Under the pieces are notes generated by a model that did not search any database, was not told the DNA's origin, and saw nothing but the letters and a program-made list of their open reading frames with translations. The translations under genes were made by a program, and so were the position numbers. A stretch of 64,000 bases of DNA. Origin: Dictyobacter kobayashii. Lineage in GTDB: Bacteria > Chloroflexota > Ktedonobacteria > Ktedonobacterales > Ktedonobacteraceae. Positions 33,865 to 43,190 of the stretch are shown here, piece by piece (position 1 is the first letter of the stretch; each line of letters starts with the position of its first letter). The stretch covers positions 2,418,001 through 2,482,000 of the forward strand of contig NZ_BIFS01000002.1 of assembly GCF_003967555.1 (NCBI RefSeq). Reading direction: 5' to 3'.

Positions 33865-35853
33865 CTATTTGTGTTCGATCAGCTCTTTGAGGGCATCGAC
33901 CTCCTGGAGCCACAGGGCACTGCTGGCATCGCTGGGCATGCGCCAATCTCCTCTTGGCGAGAGCGCGACCGAGCCGACTTTGGGGCCGTCAGGCATGGCT
34001 GAACGCTTGAATTGTGAGGCGAAGAAGCGCTGGTAAAATGTATGCAGCCAATCCAGGATCTCAGTTGGCGTATGGTGGTTTTTGAAGACCTGGCAGGCCA
34101 GCCAGAAGATCTTGCGCGGGGCGAAAGAGTGACGCACCGCATAGAAAAGGAAGAAATCGTGCAGGACGTAGGGGCCGATGGTGGCCTCGGTCTCCTGGAC
34201 CAGGGCCTCGTTCTCTCCCAGTGGCAGCAGTTCAGGGCTGATCGGCGTGGCGCTGATATCCTTTAGCACCTCGGAGGTCGTGCCGCTATAAACACTGTCG
34301 GCGCTCCACTCGATCAGGTAGCGAACCAGTGTCTTAGGAACTCCCGCGTTGACATGATACATGGACATATGGTCGGCGTTGTACGTACACCAGCCCAGGG
34401 CCATTTCGGAGAGGTCGCCGGTCCCCACCATCAGGCCGCCGATCTGGTTGGCCATGTCCATTAGAATCTGTGTGCGCTCCCTGGCCTGTGCATTCTCATA
34501 CGTTATGTCATGCACCTTGGGATCGTGCCCGATGTCCTTGAAGTGCTGCAGGACCGCTTCGCGAATGGGAATTTGCCGCAGCGTGATGCCCAGCGATTTC
34601 GCCAGTTGCTCGGCATTGTTTAAGGTGCGGCTGGTGGTTCCAAAGCCCGGCATGGTGATCGCCACGATGCCCTCACGCTTCAGCTTCAGGATCTCAAAGG
34701 CCTGTTGCGTGACCAGCAGGGCCAGCGTCGAATCCAGACCACCGGACAGGCCCAGTGTGACCTGCTTAATACCGGTATGCTTGAGCCGTTTGGCCAGTCC
34801 AATGGCCTGCAAATGGAAGATTTCCTGACAATGCTTGGCCCGCTGCGCTGGATTGGCAGGTACAAAAGGTGTCGGGGAGAGGTCTGGGCGCAGCAACTTC
34901 TCCGTCTCGGCTGCGGCTGTCCCGATTGGCAGATTGAACTGGATGTCGCGATATGACTGATTGGGCAGGGCGGCCGAGAAACTGCTGTTCCTCAGGCGCT
35001 CGTGGTTCATGCGCTGGACATCGATATCCGTCATCGCCATCTGGGTCGAAAAAAGGAAACGCTCCGTCTCGGCCAGCATGATGCCATTTTCGCTGATCAT
35101 GCAGTGTCCGGAGAACACAACGTCTGTAGTTGATTCGTTCGCGCTCGCGCCCGCATAGAGGTAGGCCGCCAGACAGCGTGCCGCCTGCTGCTGTACCAGG
35201 CCACGCCGATAGTCGGCCTTGCCCAAAACTTCATCGCTCGCCGAAGGATTCAGCAGGACCGTTGCGCCAGCCAGGGCCATATCTCCACTGGGTGGCTGAA
35301 CCGCCCACAGATCCTCACAGACCTCGATCCCCATCACACAACCCGGGAAATTAAGCGCGGAAAAGAGTAGATCGGTCCCAAATGGGATGGTCTGGCCCGC
35401 CAGCTGAACGACATCCAGCGGGCAATTTTTTGCTGAGGTGAACCAGCGCTCTTCATAATATTCGTTGTTCGTGGGTAGATACGTCTTGGGCACAAGACCC
35501 TGCACCGCATACTCACTCACGAACGCGGCACAATTATACAGTTTGCCGCCAATTTCAAATGGCAGACCTACGACCGCCGCTATCTGCGCTTCGCCCGCCG
35601 CCTCGGCGATATCCAGCAACGCTTCCCTGGCCTGTTGCTGCAACAAAGACTGATAGAACAGATCGGCGCACGTATAGCCGGTGATACACAGCTCAGGAAA
35701 CAAGGCCAGCCGGCATCCGCGGGCCGCTGCCTCCCGCAAGGCATCGATAATCACCCGGGTATTATAACGAATATCTGCCACCTGTAACTCTGGAGCAACT
35801 ACTGCCACACGTAGAAAACCCAATGAAGCTGGGGATAATGCTTCCTGACTCAC
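33865..35853 (-). CDS. nadE: NAD+ synthetase, glutamine-hydrolysing
   Basis: The final step of NAD synthesis: amidation of deamido-NAD using ammonia released from glutamine. The N-terminal nitrilase-like glutaminase domain carries LALFPELCITGYTCADLFY and the nucleophile cysteine in MGIEVCEDLW. The C-terminal ATP-pyrophosphatase domain starts with GLSGGLDSTLALLV, followed by PGFGTTSRT and VGTGDLSEMALGW. At 662 residues it is of normal length. GTG start with GAGGG upstream. Confidence 0.95.
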   Translation of the reverse strand: MSQEALSPASLGFLRVAVVAPELQVADIRYNTRVIIDALREAAARGCRLALFPELCITGYTCADLFYQSLLQQQAREALLDIAEAAGEAQIAAVVGLPFEIGGKLYNCAAFVSEYAVQGLVPKTYLPTNNEYYEERWFTSAKNCPLDVVQLAGQTIPFGTDLLFSALNFPGCVMGIEVCEDLWAVQPPSGDMALAGATVLLNPSASDEVLGKADYRRGLVQQQAARCLAAYLYAGASANESTTDVVFSGHCMISENGIMLAETERFLFSTQMAMTDIDVQRMNHERLRNSSFSAALPNQSYRDIQFNLPIGTAAAETEKLLRPDLSPTPFVPANPAQRAKHCQEIFHLQAIGLAKRLKHTGIKQVTLGLSGGLDSTLALLVTQQAFEILKLKREGIVAITMPGFGTTSRTLNNAEQLAKSLGITLRQIPIREAVLQHFKDIGHDPKVHDITYENAQARERTQILMDMANQIGGLMVGTGDLSEMALGWCTYNADHMSMYHVNAGVPKTLVRYLIEWSADSVYSGTTSEVLKDISATPISPELLPLGENEALVQETEATIGPYVLHDFFLFYAVRHSFAPRKIFWLACQVFKNHHTPTEILDWLHTFYQRFFASQFKRSAMPDGPKVGSVALSPRGDWRMPSDASSALWLQEVDALKELIEHK

Positions 35854-36067
35854 TTTTTTCCCTCTTCTCTATTGATGATGAAGTAACTTTGAGTATAACA
35901 TATCTACATAGTTCTCAATAAGAAGCAAAAGCAGAATATAAAGAAGAATTGTCTCTCTATAAAAAGATTGTAGCGCACCAGGAGGCGTCCGCGCTATGTA
36001 GATTTCTGCGCTCTCATCTAAATAGCTGCAAAAATATTTTTATGTTGACTTTTCGAGCAGGTAGTTT

Positions 36068-36118
36068 AAAAGCGGGGGCAAGCCCCGCACGTACAGATCG
36101 TGTTTCTTGCTGCGTCCA
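36068..36118. repeat. REP-like unit upstream region of nadE
   Basis: A copy of the unit found as an inverted pair at 1042-1259, identical over AAAGCGGGGGCAAGCCCCGC and then CACGTACAGATCGTGTTT. It lies in the 281-base gap between nadE and the acetyltransferase gene. Confidence 0.75.
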
Positions 36119-36134
36119 ATTGCTTGCCTGGGAT

Positions 36135-36623
36135 TTATGTTAAGGGTTTTTCGTATAGGATGACTTCGAGCTGCTGGTAGGTATCTTTGTCGATTTGCTG
36201 TTGGTAGGTGTCTCGGCCGACTTCGTGGAAGCCGTTCTTTTCGTAAAGCTTCTGAGCTGGGATCTGGAGGATAGAGGTGTCGAGGTGCAGGGTTTGATAG
36301 CCGAGGACGCGGGCACGGGCTTCGAGCTCGTCTAGAATGCGCTGGCCGTAACCATGTCCCTGATAAGCAGGAGAGACGCGCATGCGTTTGATCTCGGCTC
36401 GCTGTGGACTGGTTCGCTTCAGCGCGCCCATTGCCACAAACTGACCATCACACTCACCAATCAGAAATTCACCCCCATTCTGGAGATATGTGTCCTCGAT
36501 AGCATAGACATCATCATCCCAGGGGCCACGTCCCAGATAGGCTCCGGTTTGCTGAATAGCAGACACATGGAGATGTTCGACGGCTTGCTGATCGGCGGGA
36601 GTGTAGCGGCGTAATGTAAACAT
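36135..36623 (-). CDS. GNAT-family N-acetyltransferase
   Basis: The 162-residue protein begins MFTLRRYTPADQQAVEHLH and has the CoA-binding loop RVSPAYQGHGYGQRILDELE, then LHLDTSILQIPAQKLYEKNGF. The start at 36623 follows GAGGAAAAG; a start five codons earlier is possible. The substrate is unknown. Confidence 0.86.
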   Translation of the reverse strand: MFTLRRYTPADQQAVEHLHVSAIQQTGAYLGRGPWDDDVYAIEDTYLQNGGEFLIGECDGQFVAMGALKRTSPQRAEIKRMRVSPAYQGHGYGQRILDELEARARVLGYQTLHLDTSILQIPAQKLYEKNGFHEVGRDTYQQQIDKDTYQQLEVILYEKPLT

Positions 36624-36867
36624 GAAACTTTTCCTCATCTGAAATAATAGCTTATATGCGGGAATTAGTCAATGCTGCGTTTATGAGGCTTTGCTGGATC
36701 ATTGGTTCACCGCTGATTGTATATACAATGGTGGAGGGTCAGGTACCAGATATGGGGTTTGCGCATGGGTATGATTAAGGTTTCATTGTGCTCAACTTTC
36801 TTGTTTTATGTGATATAAATAAGTATGTCGATGGAAAGAGATTTCTTATCTTACTTGAGGATTTTGC

Positions 36868-37593
36868 ATGATGGTTGGTACCTATCTGCGTACTATAGAC
36901 ATGGCTCACGCTGGCGGTATCAGTGTCCAGCAGGTGCGTAATTATGAGGCCAGTGGCTTTATACCGCCGGCTGAGCGTAGCCCGAGCGGTTATCGCCTCT
37001 ATACGCAACAGCATCTGGCTGCGCTCAAAACTGCTCGCAGCCTGGTCGGTGGCTATGGCTGGCAGCGCACGCGGGCGATCATGCAAGCGTTGCACGAGGG
37101 TAGGGGTTCAGTCGCACTTGCTCTGATTGATGAGCGCCACGCTGAACTAGCCAACAAACGCCTCCAGGTTGAGCAGACACTGGCCGCCTTGAGCACGTTG
37201 GCCGCGCAATCCGCTCCTCTGGCCATTACACGCCAGCCGCAGCCTCTTCGGGTGGGGGAGGCGGCCAAGCAGGTGGGTGTGCGCATCTCGGCCCTGCACT
37301 TTTGGGAGCAGCAGGGCTGTTTGCAGCCGCTGCGCGATCGTGACAGTCACTATCGCCTCTACGATGAACAGCAGATGCGCCGCCTGCGCGTGGTGGTTTT
37401 GCTCAGAGAAGCTGGCTACAACTTTAACGTTATCCTGCCGGTGTTAGATGAACTGGCGGCGGGCCGACCAGAACAGGCTATCGCGGCCGTTGAGAAGAGG
37501 CGCGAGGAGTTGACGCGGACCAGCTGGACCTGCATTGAGGCCATAACCTTATTTCAAAGCTACGTGAGCGAGTTTTGTATGCCACTCCACTGA
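36868..37593 (+). CDS. Regulator with two MerR-type DNA-binding domains
   Basis: The 241-residue protein has a first MerR domain at residues about 5-70 (YLRTIDMAHAGGISVQQVRN, YEASGFIPPAERSPSGYRLY) and a second at about 125-190 (LRVGEAAKQVGVRISALHFW, EQQGCLQPLRDRDSHYRLYD). Each is followed by a helical segment, so one chain may supply both half-sites of an operator. No metal-binding cysteine cluster is seen. GAGG lies eight bases before the ATG. Confidence 0.82.
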   Translation: MMVGTYLRTIDMAHAGGISVQQVRNYEASGFIPPAERSPSGYRLYTQQHLAALKTARSLVGGYGWQRTRAIMQALHEGRGSVALALIDERHAELANKRLQVEQTLAALSTLAAQSAPLAITRQPQPLRVGEAAKQVGVRISALHFWEQQGCLQPLRDRDSHYRLYDEQQMRRLRVVVLLREAGYNFNVILPVLDELAAGRPEQAIAAVEKRREELTRTSWTCIEAITLFQSYVSEFCMPLH

Positions 37594-37856
37594 TCTGATC
37601 CCTGCCTAAAAAATGCCATTCTACTTGCTATTTCATGGATTATTGGTGAATATATGCGTGATATTCATTGAAATTCATTGGCATCTCTCGATCCTGCACT
37701 TGAGATTTTCTGCAATCCCTTGTCCTTGATAACCGCATCCCAGCAGTATTCATGTGCTAAAAGTCAAGCTGAAAACTTATAAAAGTTAGTTAGTGGAATA
37801 AAGTGAATAATTTATGCCACTAAAATCATGAAAAACTGATTATTTCCATAATTATA

Positions 37857-37920
37857 TTGACAAGTATAAATATTAATGTTAAAACCTATTCATTGAAACA
37901 CTATTCAATTCAATGAATAG
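37857..37920 (+). promoter_or_regulatory. Probable promoter and operator of the cellulase gene
   Basis: TTGACA at 37857-37862 is followed about 16 bases later by a weak AT-rich -10 (TTAAAA). CTATTCATTGAA (37886-37897) and TTCAATGAATAG (37909-37920) form 12-base inverted arms. A related ATTCATTGAAATTCATTGG occurs near 37667. The 480-base gap contains no other feature. Confidence 0.5.
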
Positions 37921-38073
37921 ACTGCGTATGTGCCTATGATGGCATTGTGCGGTACTGGCAGCTTATTTAGAGGCGCATACTCAATTATTTGGTTCTGAGT
38001 TCTATCACTGAAAACCGTTGTAACGATCTATGGAGATCTTACCAATGCTGGCATGTGGCCAGCAGGAGGAACT

Positions 38074-40043
38074 ATGACCAGAAGACGTCGTGCCTTGTAT
38101 CTTGGGTGTCTGGTGGTTCTGGGGGTCCTGTGCTTTGGTACATTTAGCTTGAGTAATTTTTCAAGGACCGCAAAGGCAAGTGGTAGCTTGCCGACTGGCT
38201 TGCACGTTGTTGGCAGCCAGATCCAGGATGGTAGTGGAAACGTGATTGTGCCCCATGGAGTGGATCGCTCGGGCTCACAGTATCAGTGTGTTAAGGGTGG
38301 TGGCAGTACCTTTGATGGTCCGAATGACCAGGCATCAGTCAGTGTGATGACCAGCTGGAATACCGATATTGTGCGTGTCCCATTGAATGAGGATTGCTGG
38401 CTAGGCATTAATGGCGAGCCGTCCGATGGCGATTCGAGCGCAAAGTATCAGCAGGACATCATTAATTATGTGAATCTTTTGAACCAGAATAACCAGATTG
38501 TAATTCTGGAGTTGCACTGGAATGCTCCGGTGGTCAGCAGGCGTTAGGCCAGCAGCCGATGCCGGATGCCGACCATGCTCCGGCCTTCTGGCAGTCGGTG
38601 GCCAACACCTTCAAGAGTAATTCTTCAGTAATCTTTGACCTCTACAATGAACCATATACCAATAGCTGGTCCTGCTGGCTGAATGGTAGCTCGGGCGCCA
38701 ATAGTAGTCCATGTAATGATACTGGTTTTGCGGTTGCTGGCATGAAGTCCTTGATCAGCACCGTGCGTGGTACCGGGGCGACCAACATCCTCATGTTAGG
38801 TGGACTGCAATATTCTAATGATGTCTCCGGCTGGCTGAATCAGGTCCAACAATTGCCCTCAAATCTGCAAAGCAATCTGGTAGCCTCTTTCCATATCTAT
38901 CCGAATAATGCCTGTATCTCTACCAGTTGTCTGGACAGCAATGTAGCGCCGATCCAGTCAAGTTTCCCGGTGATCGCGGGCGAAATCGGAGAATACGATT
39001 GCCAGCATGGTTTTATCGATACTATTATGCCCTGGTTTGATAGTCATAACATCGGTTATCTAGGCTGGGCCTGGAATACCAATAGCTGCACCGGGACACC
39101 CGGGCTGATCAGCGATTTCAATGGCACGCCGACCGGCTATGGGCAAGGCTTCAAAGCTCACCTGGCGACCTTGAGCAATGGCGGCGGCGGTGGTAATGGT
39201 GGTGGCGGATCGACCATTGTTGATCCTTTGAATGATTATGGGAAGATCTTTGCCCATTCCAGCAACCTGACTTTTGATAATACCAATACCGCGAACTTCA
39301 ATAATGATGCGTCGCGCCTGACGCGTACCGCCACCTCGGCTGAATGGGCGATCTGGAAACAGGCAGGTATGACCCAGTTCCAGGCCGATACCTACTACTG
39401 GCCCACGCAGACCGTTAGCGATTTCCAGTTTTATACTTCGGCCGATAATAGCAGCTATACCCAGGCCAGCCCACAGAAGAATAATCTGGGAGGAAACTGG
39501 ACACATATTCAATATACCGTGAACGTACCGGCGGGTACGAATTATGTCAAAGTGGTCTTCCCAACCGATGCCTCTAACGCCTGGGACCCACAGATCTCGC
39601 AGGTTACCCTGACCTATTCAGGCAGCACAGCGACACCGACGCCAACCCCTCCGACACCGACAGCAACGCCTCCGACACCGACGCCAATCCCTCCGACACC
39701 GACGCCGACCAGTACGCCTGTGGCGGGTGCTAGCTGTAAAGTAGTCTATAGCATTTCGAACCAGTGGTCAGGTGGCTTTAATGGCGATATCGTCATTACC
39801 AACACCGGCTCTACAGCCATCAGCGGTTGGACCCTGAAGTGGAATTTCGCCAATGGCCAGCAGGTTACCAACGGTTGGAACGGCACCTTTACCCAGCAGG
39901 GTTCAGCGGTGACTGTAACCAATGCCAGCTACAACGGCAACCTGGCGGCGGGCGGCAATACAGATATTGGTTTTAGCGCCAATACTGGCAGCACGAACAA
40001 CAATCCAACCTCGTTCACGCTCAACGGAGCACAATGCCAATAG
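38074..40043 (+). CDS. Secreted GH5 cellulase with C-terminal CBM2 (one frameshift)
   Basis: Signal peptide (Arg-rich start, then LGCLVVLGVLCFGTF). The GH5 barrel carries HVVGSQIQDGSGNVIVPHGVD, VILELHWNAPGGQQ after adding one G at 38529-38530, the acid/base in FDLYNEPY and the nucleophile in VIAGEIGEYD. A middle beta-sandwich module of about 130 residues follows (IFAHSSNLTFDNTN). Then come a Thr-Pro linker with PTPT repeats and a CBM2 (CKVVYSISNQWSGGFNGDIV, SGWTLKWNF) that binds cellulose. It acts outside the cell on beta-1,4-glucan. AGGAGGA precedes ATG 38074. About 656 residues when corrected. Confidence 0.9.
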
Positions 40044-40310
40044 CGCTCCTGGCTCTTAACATCGTGCGACCCTTGTAGGACCTTGAGAGAGAAGAACAAT
40101 CATATGGGGATGTACCTGTGTGGTTATTCTTCTCTCCTCATTTTTCTCAAGGACCAACGTTGCCTGTGGGGCGTGTACAAATGGTCAGGGGTATTTGGTG
40201 ATGTTGGATGGATGATTTATACTACTGCCAGCGTTTTATTTTGTGTTGGCTGGCATTCTTCTATAGTATATATATTATTATGCGTCTTGGTTAAAGGAGC
40301 GGCGGCATTT

Positions 40311-41254
40311 ATGTCAATTGTTGGAATCGTACTTCTGGTTATAGTTGTGCTGGTGGTGTTGATTTTGGTGGCGTCCAGTCTGTATTTTTACCGGGTGGCG
40401 GTCTATCGCCAGCCCAAGGCTTTTCTGGTGGATAATCCAGATTTGCAGCAGGTTTTGACTTCGGATCTGCCGATTGCGGATGTTCCCTGGGTGGAGCAGC
40501 AGCCATTTGAGCTGGTTGAGATGAAGTCTGCGGATGGTTTGCTGTTACGTGGTTTTTATTTGCCCGCTCCTCAGCCGACGACGAAGACGGTGGTGCTGGC
40601 CCATGGCTATACGGGTAGCGCCAAATTGAATATGGGGCCGTTCGCCCAGATGTATCATGAGCAGTTTGGCTATAATGTGTTGATGCCTGATGCGCGTGGC
40701 CATGGTGAGAGTGAGGGTAACTATATTGGCTTTGGCTGGCATGAGCGTTTGGATTATGTGAAGTGGATTCACTTGCTGGTGCAGCGCCTGGGTGAGGATG
40801 CGCAGATTGTGCTGCATGGTATCTCGATGGGGGCGCGACCGTCTTGATGACGAGCGGCGAGCCGCTACCCATGCAGGTTAAAGCGATCATAGCCGATTGT
40901 GCTTATAGCTCGGCCTTCGAGATCCTGGCCTACCAGGGGAAGCGCATGTATCACCTGCCCGCTTTCCCCTTTGTGACCCTGACCAGCCTGGTCTGTAAGT
41001 TGCGCTCCGGTTTCTTTTTTGAGGAGGCCTCCGCCCTGAAGCAGGTTAAGAAGACAACGCTCCCGATCCTGTTCATCCATGGCGAGGAAGATACTTTTGT
41101 GCCGACCGCTATGGTGCACCATCTCTATGAGGCCTGTCCCACCTATAAAGAAAGTTTTCTTGTCCCTGACGCTGGTCATGGCCTGGCTTTTACTGTTGAT
41201 CCAGACGGCTATGCCCGGCATACCGAAGACTTCCTGGCCCGCTTTGTACACTGA
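40311..41254 (+). CDS. Membrane-anchored alpha/beta hydrolase (one frameshift)
   Basis: The N-terminal membrane anchor (SIVGIVLLVIVVLVVLILVA) is followed by a serine hydrolase domain with VVLAHGYTGSA, VLMPDARGHGESEG, the nucleophile elbow HGISMGGATVL (one G added at the G run 40829-40833), the acid in FIHGEEDTFVP and the histidine in PDAGHGLAF. It resembles the YqkD/BAAT-like S33 family. About 314 residues. The gap between the cellulase and this gene holds no other gene. Confidence 0.84.
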
Positions 41255-41266
41255 GGTCAGGTCTAG

Positions 41267-42958
41267 TTAGCTGGCGGGCACCGTTTCGTGGATGCCCATG
41301 ATCCGTCCGGCATAGTGGTCGAGATCATCGGCCAGTGCCGGTTGGTTGCGATAGCCGACATGGTGGTCTGGGCGGATCACGTAGAGGGCCTGCCCTTCGG
41401 CCCCGAAACGGCGATGCAGGGTGCCGTACTGGTCAAGGATGACCTCTTCATGACTGCTATAGCTCTTTAGCTGCTCGTAGGTCTCAGAATCGGGTGTGAT
41501 CAGGAAGAGTTGGAGCCAGCCATGATGGAGCTGCTTGATATGCTCGGTCAGACTGGCCACCTCCACCAATTCGTCGTCGCCGGGTTTGAGTCCGGTGAAG
41601 AGCAGGGCCGTGTGGTGGGTGTCGCGCAGCATATCGTACAGGCGCGCTTTGCTGTTGATGCCATAGTGGATGTCAGGCACGCGGCTGCCTGCTTGCAGTC
41701 CGGGCATATTGCGCGCATTTATACTGGTTACCTGCCAGTCTTCGGCCACGATTGGACTATGCTTATAGTTCAGGGCCAGCTCCGAGAGATACCTGGATAC
41801 CTGTTGATTCAAGACTTTACGCAAAGGTGGCAGCACAAAGAAGCCTTTGAGCACGGTATTGCGCACCTGTTGTACCGCGCTCTGCTGGTTGCCGAGGACG
41901 CGGGTGAAGGCACGCGCGCCGCGCAAGACCGTGACCGCGATCGGCTCCCGCTCGGCACTATAGCTATTCAGCAAGCGGTCTTCGGCCAGCCCCCGGCTCA
42001 CCAGTGCCAGTTTCCAGGCCAGATTAAAGGCATCCTGGATACCTGTGTTCATGCCCTGGCCGCTGGCCGGACTATGCACGTGGGCAGCGTCTCCAACCAC
42101 GAAACAGTGGCCGGCGCGCATCTCGTGGACGTGGCGTTGCTGGATGGTGAAGATGGAGTACCAGAGCGGCTCGGGCACCACCACGGGTTCATCATAATAG
42201 ACATTATTGATGGCCGTGGTAAACTGTTCAGCGATACTGGCCGGATCGGTCTGTTCGCTTACTGTCGTATTGAGCAGGCGCCAGCGTTTGCCGTCTGGAA
42301 AAGGAAAAGCCATCACGGTCCCCTCGGGAGCTAAGAAGCTATAGACACTATCCCGGGCCAGCGACCAATCCAGGTTGACGTCGGCCACCAGCCAGGTTTC
42401 GTCTGGACTGCCTTCGAAAGGTAGTTCCAGCAGGTGGCGCACCTTGCTATGACCACCATCGCAGCCCGCCAGCCAGCGTGCCCGGACCTGTTGTTCCTGG
42501 CCCTCCTCATTGCGCAGCAGGGCGTTTACCCCCTCCTCATCTTGTTCCAACATCTCCAGCGCCCAGCCCCACTCGATCGGCGTATCTTTCTCCGCCAGGC
42601 ACTGGCGCAGTATCCCCTCCACATGCGTCTGAGGGCAGAAGACAGGATAGGTGAAGGGCGTTTCAAAGTCCTTTAGCTCGAAAGAGACCTGCATCAGATG
42701 CTTACCACGGGCATAGGCATTCATAAAGTGTACCGGTTGCGCTCTGGCTGCTACCTGTTCCGCCATCCCCAGCAACTCAAATATCTCCAGCGTCTTATTA
42801 AAAACGCCCAGCGCGCGCGACGTATCGGCTGGCGACTGGCGCTGATCAAGCACGCGGCAGGTTAGCCCATGGCGACGCAACGCATAGGCCAGCGCCAGCC
42901 CCACCGGCCCGGCGCCCACCACCAGCACATCTATCTCATTCTCGGTTCCAGACATCAT
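41267..42958 (-). CDS. FAD-dependent aromatic monooxygenase (PheA/TfdB family)
   Basis: Flavoprotein hydroxylase of 563 residues: FAD Rossmann motif VLVVGAGPVGLALAYALRR, the DG motif AGCDGGHSKVRHLL and the GD motif CFVVGDAAHVHSPASGQGMN, with a thioredoxin-like C-terminus. Such enzymes hydroxylate phenols or polyketides, or inactivate rifamycin/tetracycline-like drugs. It converges with the hydrolase gene, 12 bases apart, and lies next to an MMPL exporter. The substrate is unknown. Confidence 0.9.
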   Translation of the reverse strand: MMSGTENEIDVLVVGAGPVGLALAYALRRHGLTCRVLDQRQSPADTSRALGVFNKTLEIFELLGMAEQVAARAQPVHFMNAYARGKHLMQVSFELKDFETPFTYPVFCPQTHVEGILRQCLAEKDTPIEWGWALEMLEQDEEGVNALLRNEEGQEQQVRARWLAGCDGGHSKVRHLLELPFEGSPDETWLVADVNLDWSLARDSVYSFLAPEGTVMAFPFPDGKRWRLLNTTVSEQTDPASIAEQFTTAINNVYYDEPVVVPEPLWYSIFTIQQRHVHEMRAGHCFVVGDAAHVHSPASGQGMNTGIQDAFNLAWKLALVSRGLAEDRLLNSYSAEREPIAVTVLRGARAFTRVLGNQQSAVQQVRNTVLKGFFVLPPLRKVLNQQVSRYLSELALNYKHSPIVAEDWQVTSINARNMPGLQAGSRVPDIHYGINSKARLYDMLRDTHHTALLFTGLKPGDDELVEVASLTEHIKQLHHGWLQLFLITPDSETYEQLKSYSSHEEVILDQYGTLHRRFGAEGQALYVIRPDHHVGYRNQPALADDLDHYAGRIMGIHETVPAS

Positions 42959-43154
42959 AACGACAACCTTCCTTCAACCTACTTTCAAAGTGCCACCCAC
43001 TCAGCAGCCAATTTTTAGCAATCACCCCACTCATTGATACGGGAAACCTACCATCCAGGCTACATACCTACGACGCCGGATCCCTACAATCGGGCCTCCA
43101 CCATCATCATATCAGATCCTGCACGCTTGTTAATTGAAAAATGGAAAAAGGAGG

Positions 43155-43181
43155 GCAAGGCAAGGCTCAACCTTGCCTTGC
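43155..43181 (-). terminator. Intrinsic terminator of the MMPL gene
   Basis: GCAAGGCAAGG (43155-43165) pairs with CCTTGCCTTGC (43171-43181). On the minus strand a CTCCTTTTTCC tract follows the stem, 10 bases after the MMPL stop. Confidence 0.75.
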
Positions 43182-43190
43182 GGGTTGCGG

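Noticed and set aside
39640..39720. Tandem repeat (CCGACACCGACG-type) as an independent satellite
   Set aside because: It is in frame within the cellulase gene and encodes the Thr-Pro linker between catalytic and cellulose-binding domains.
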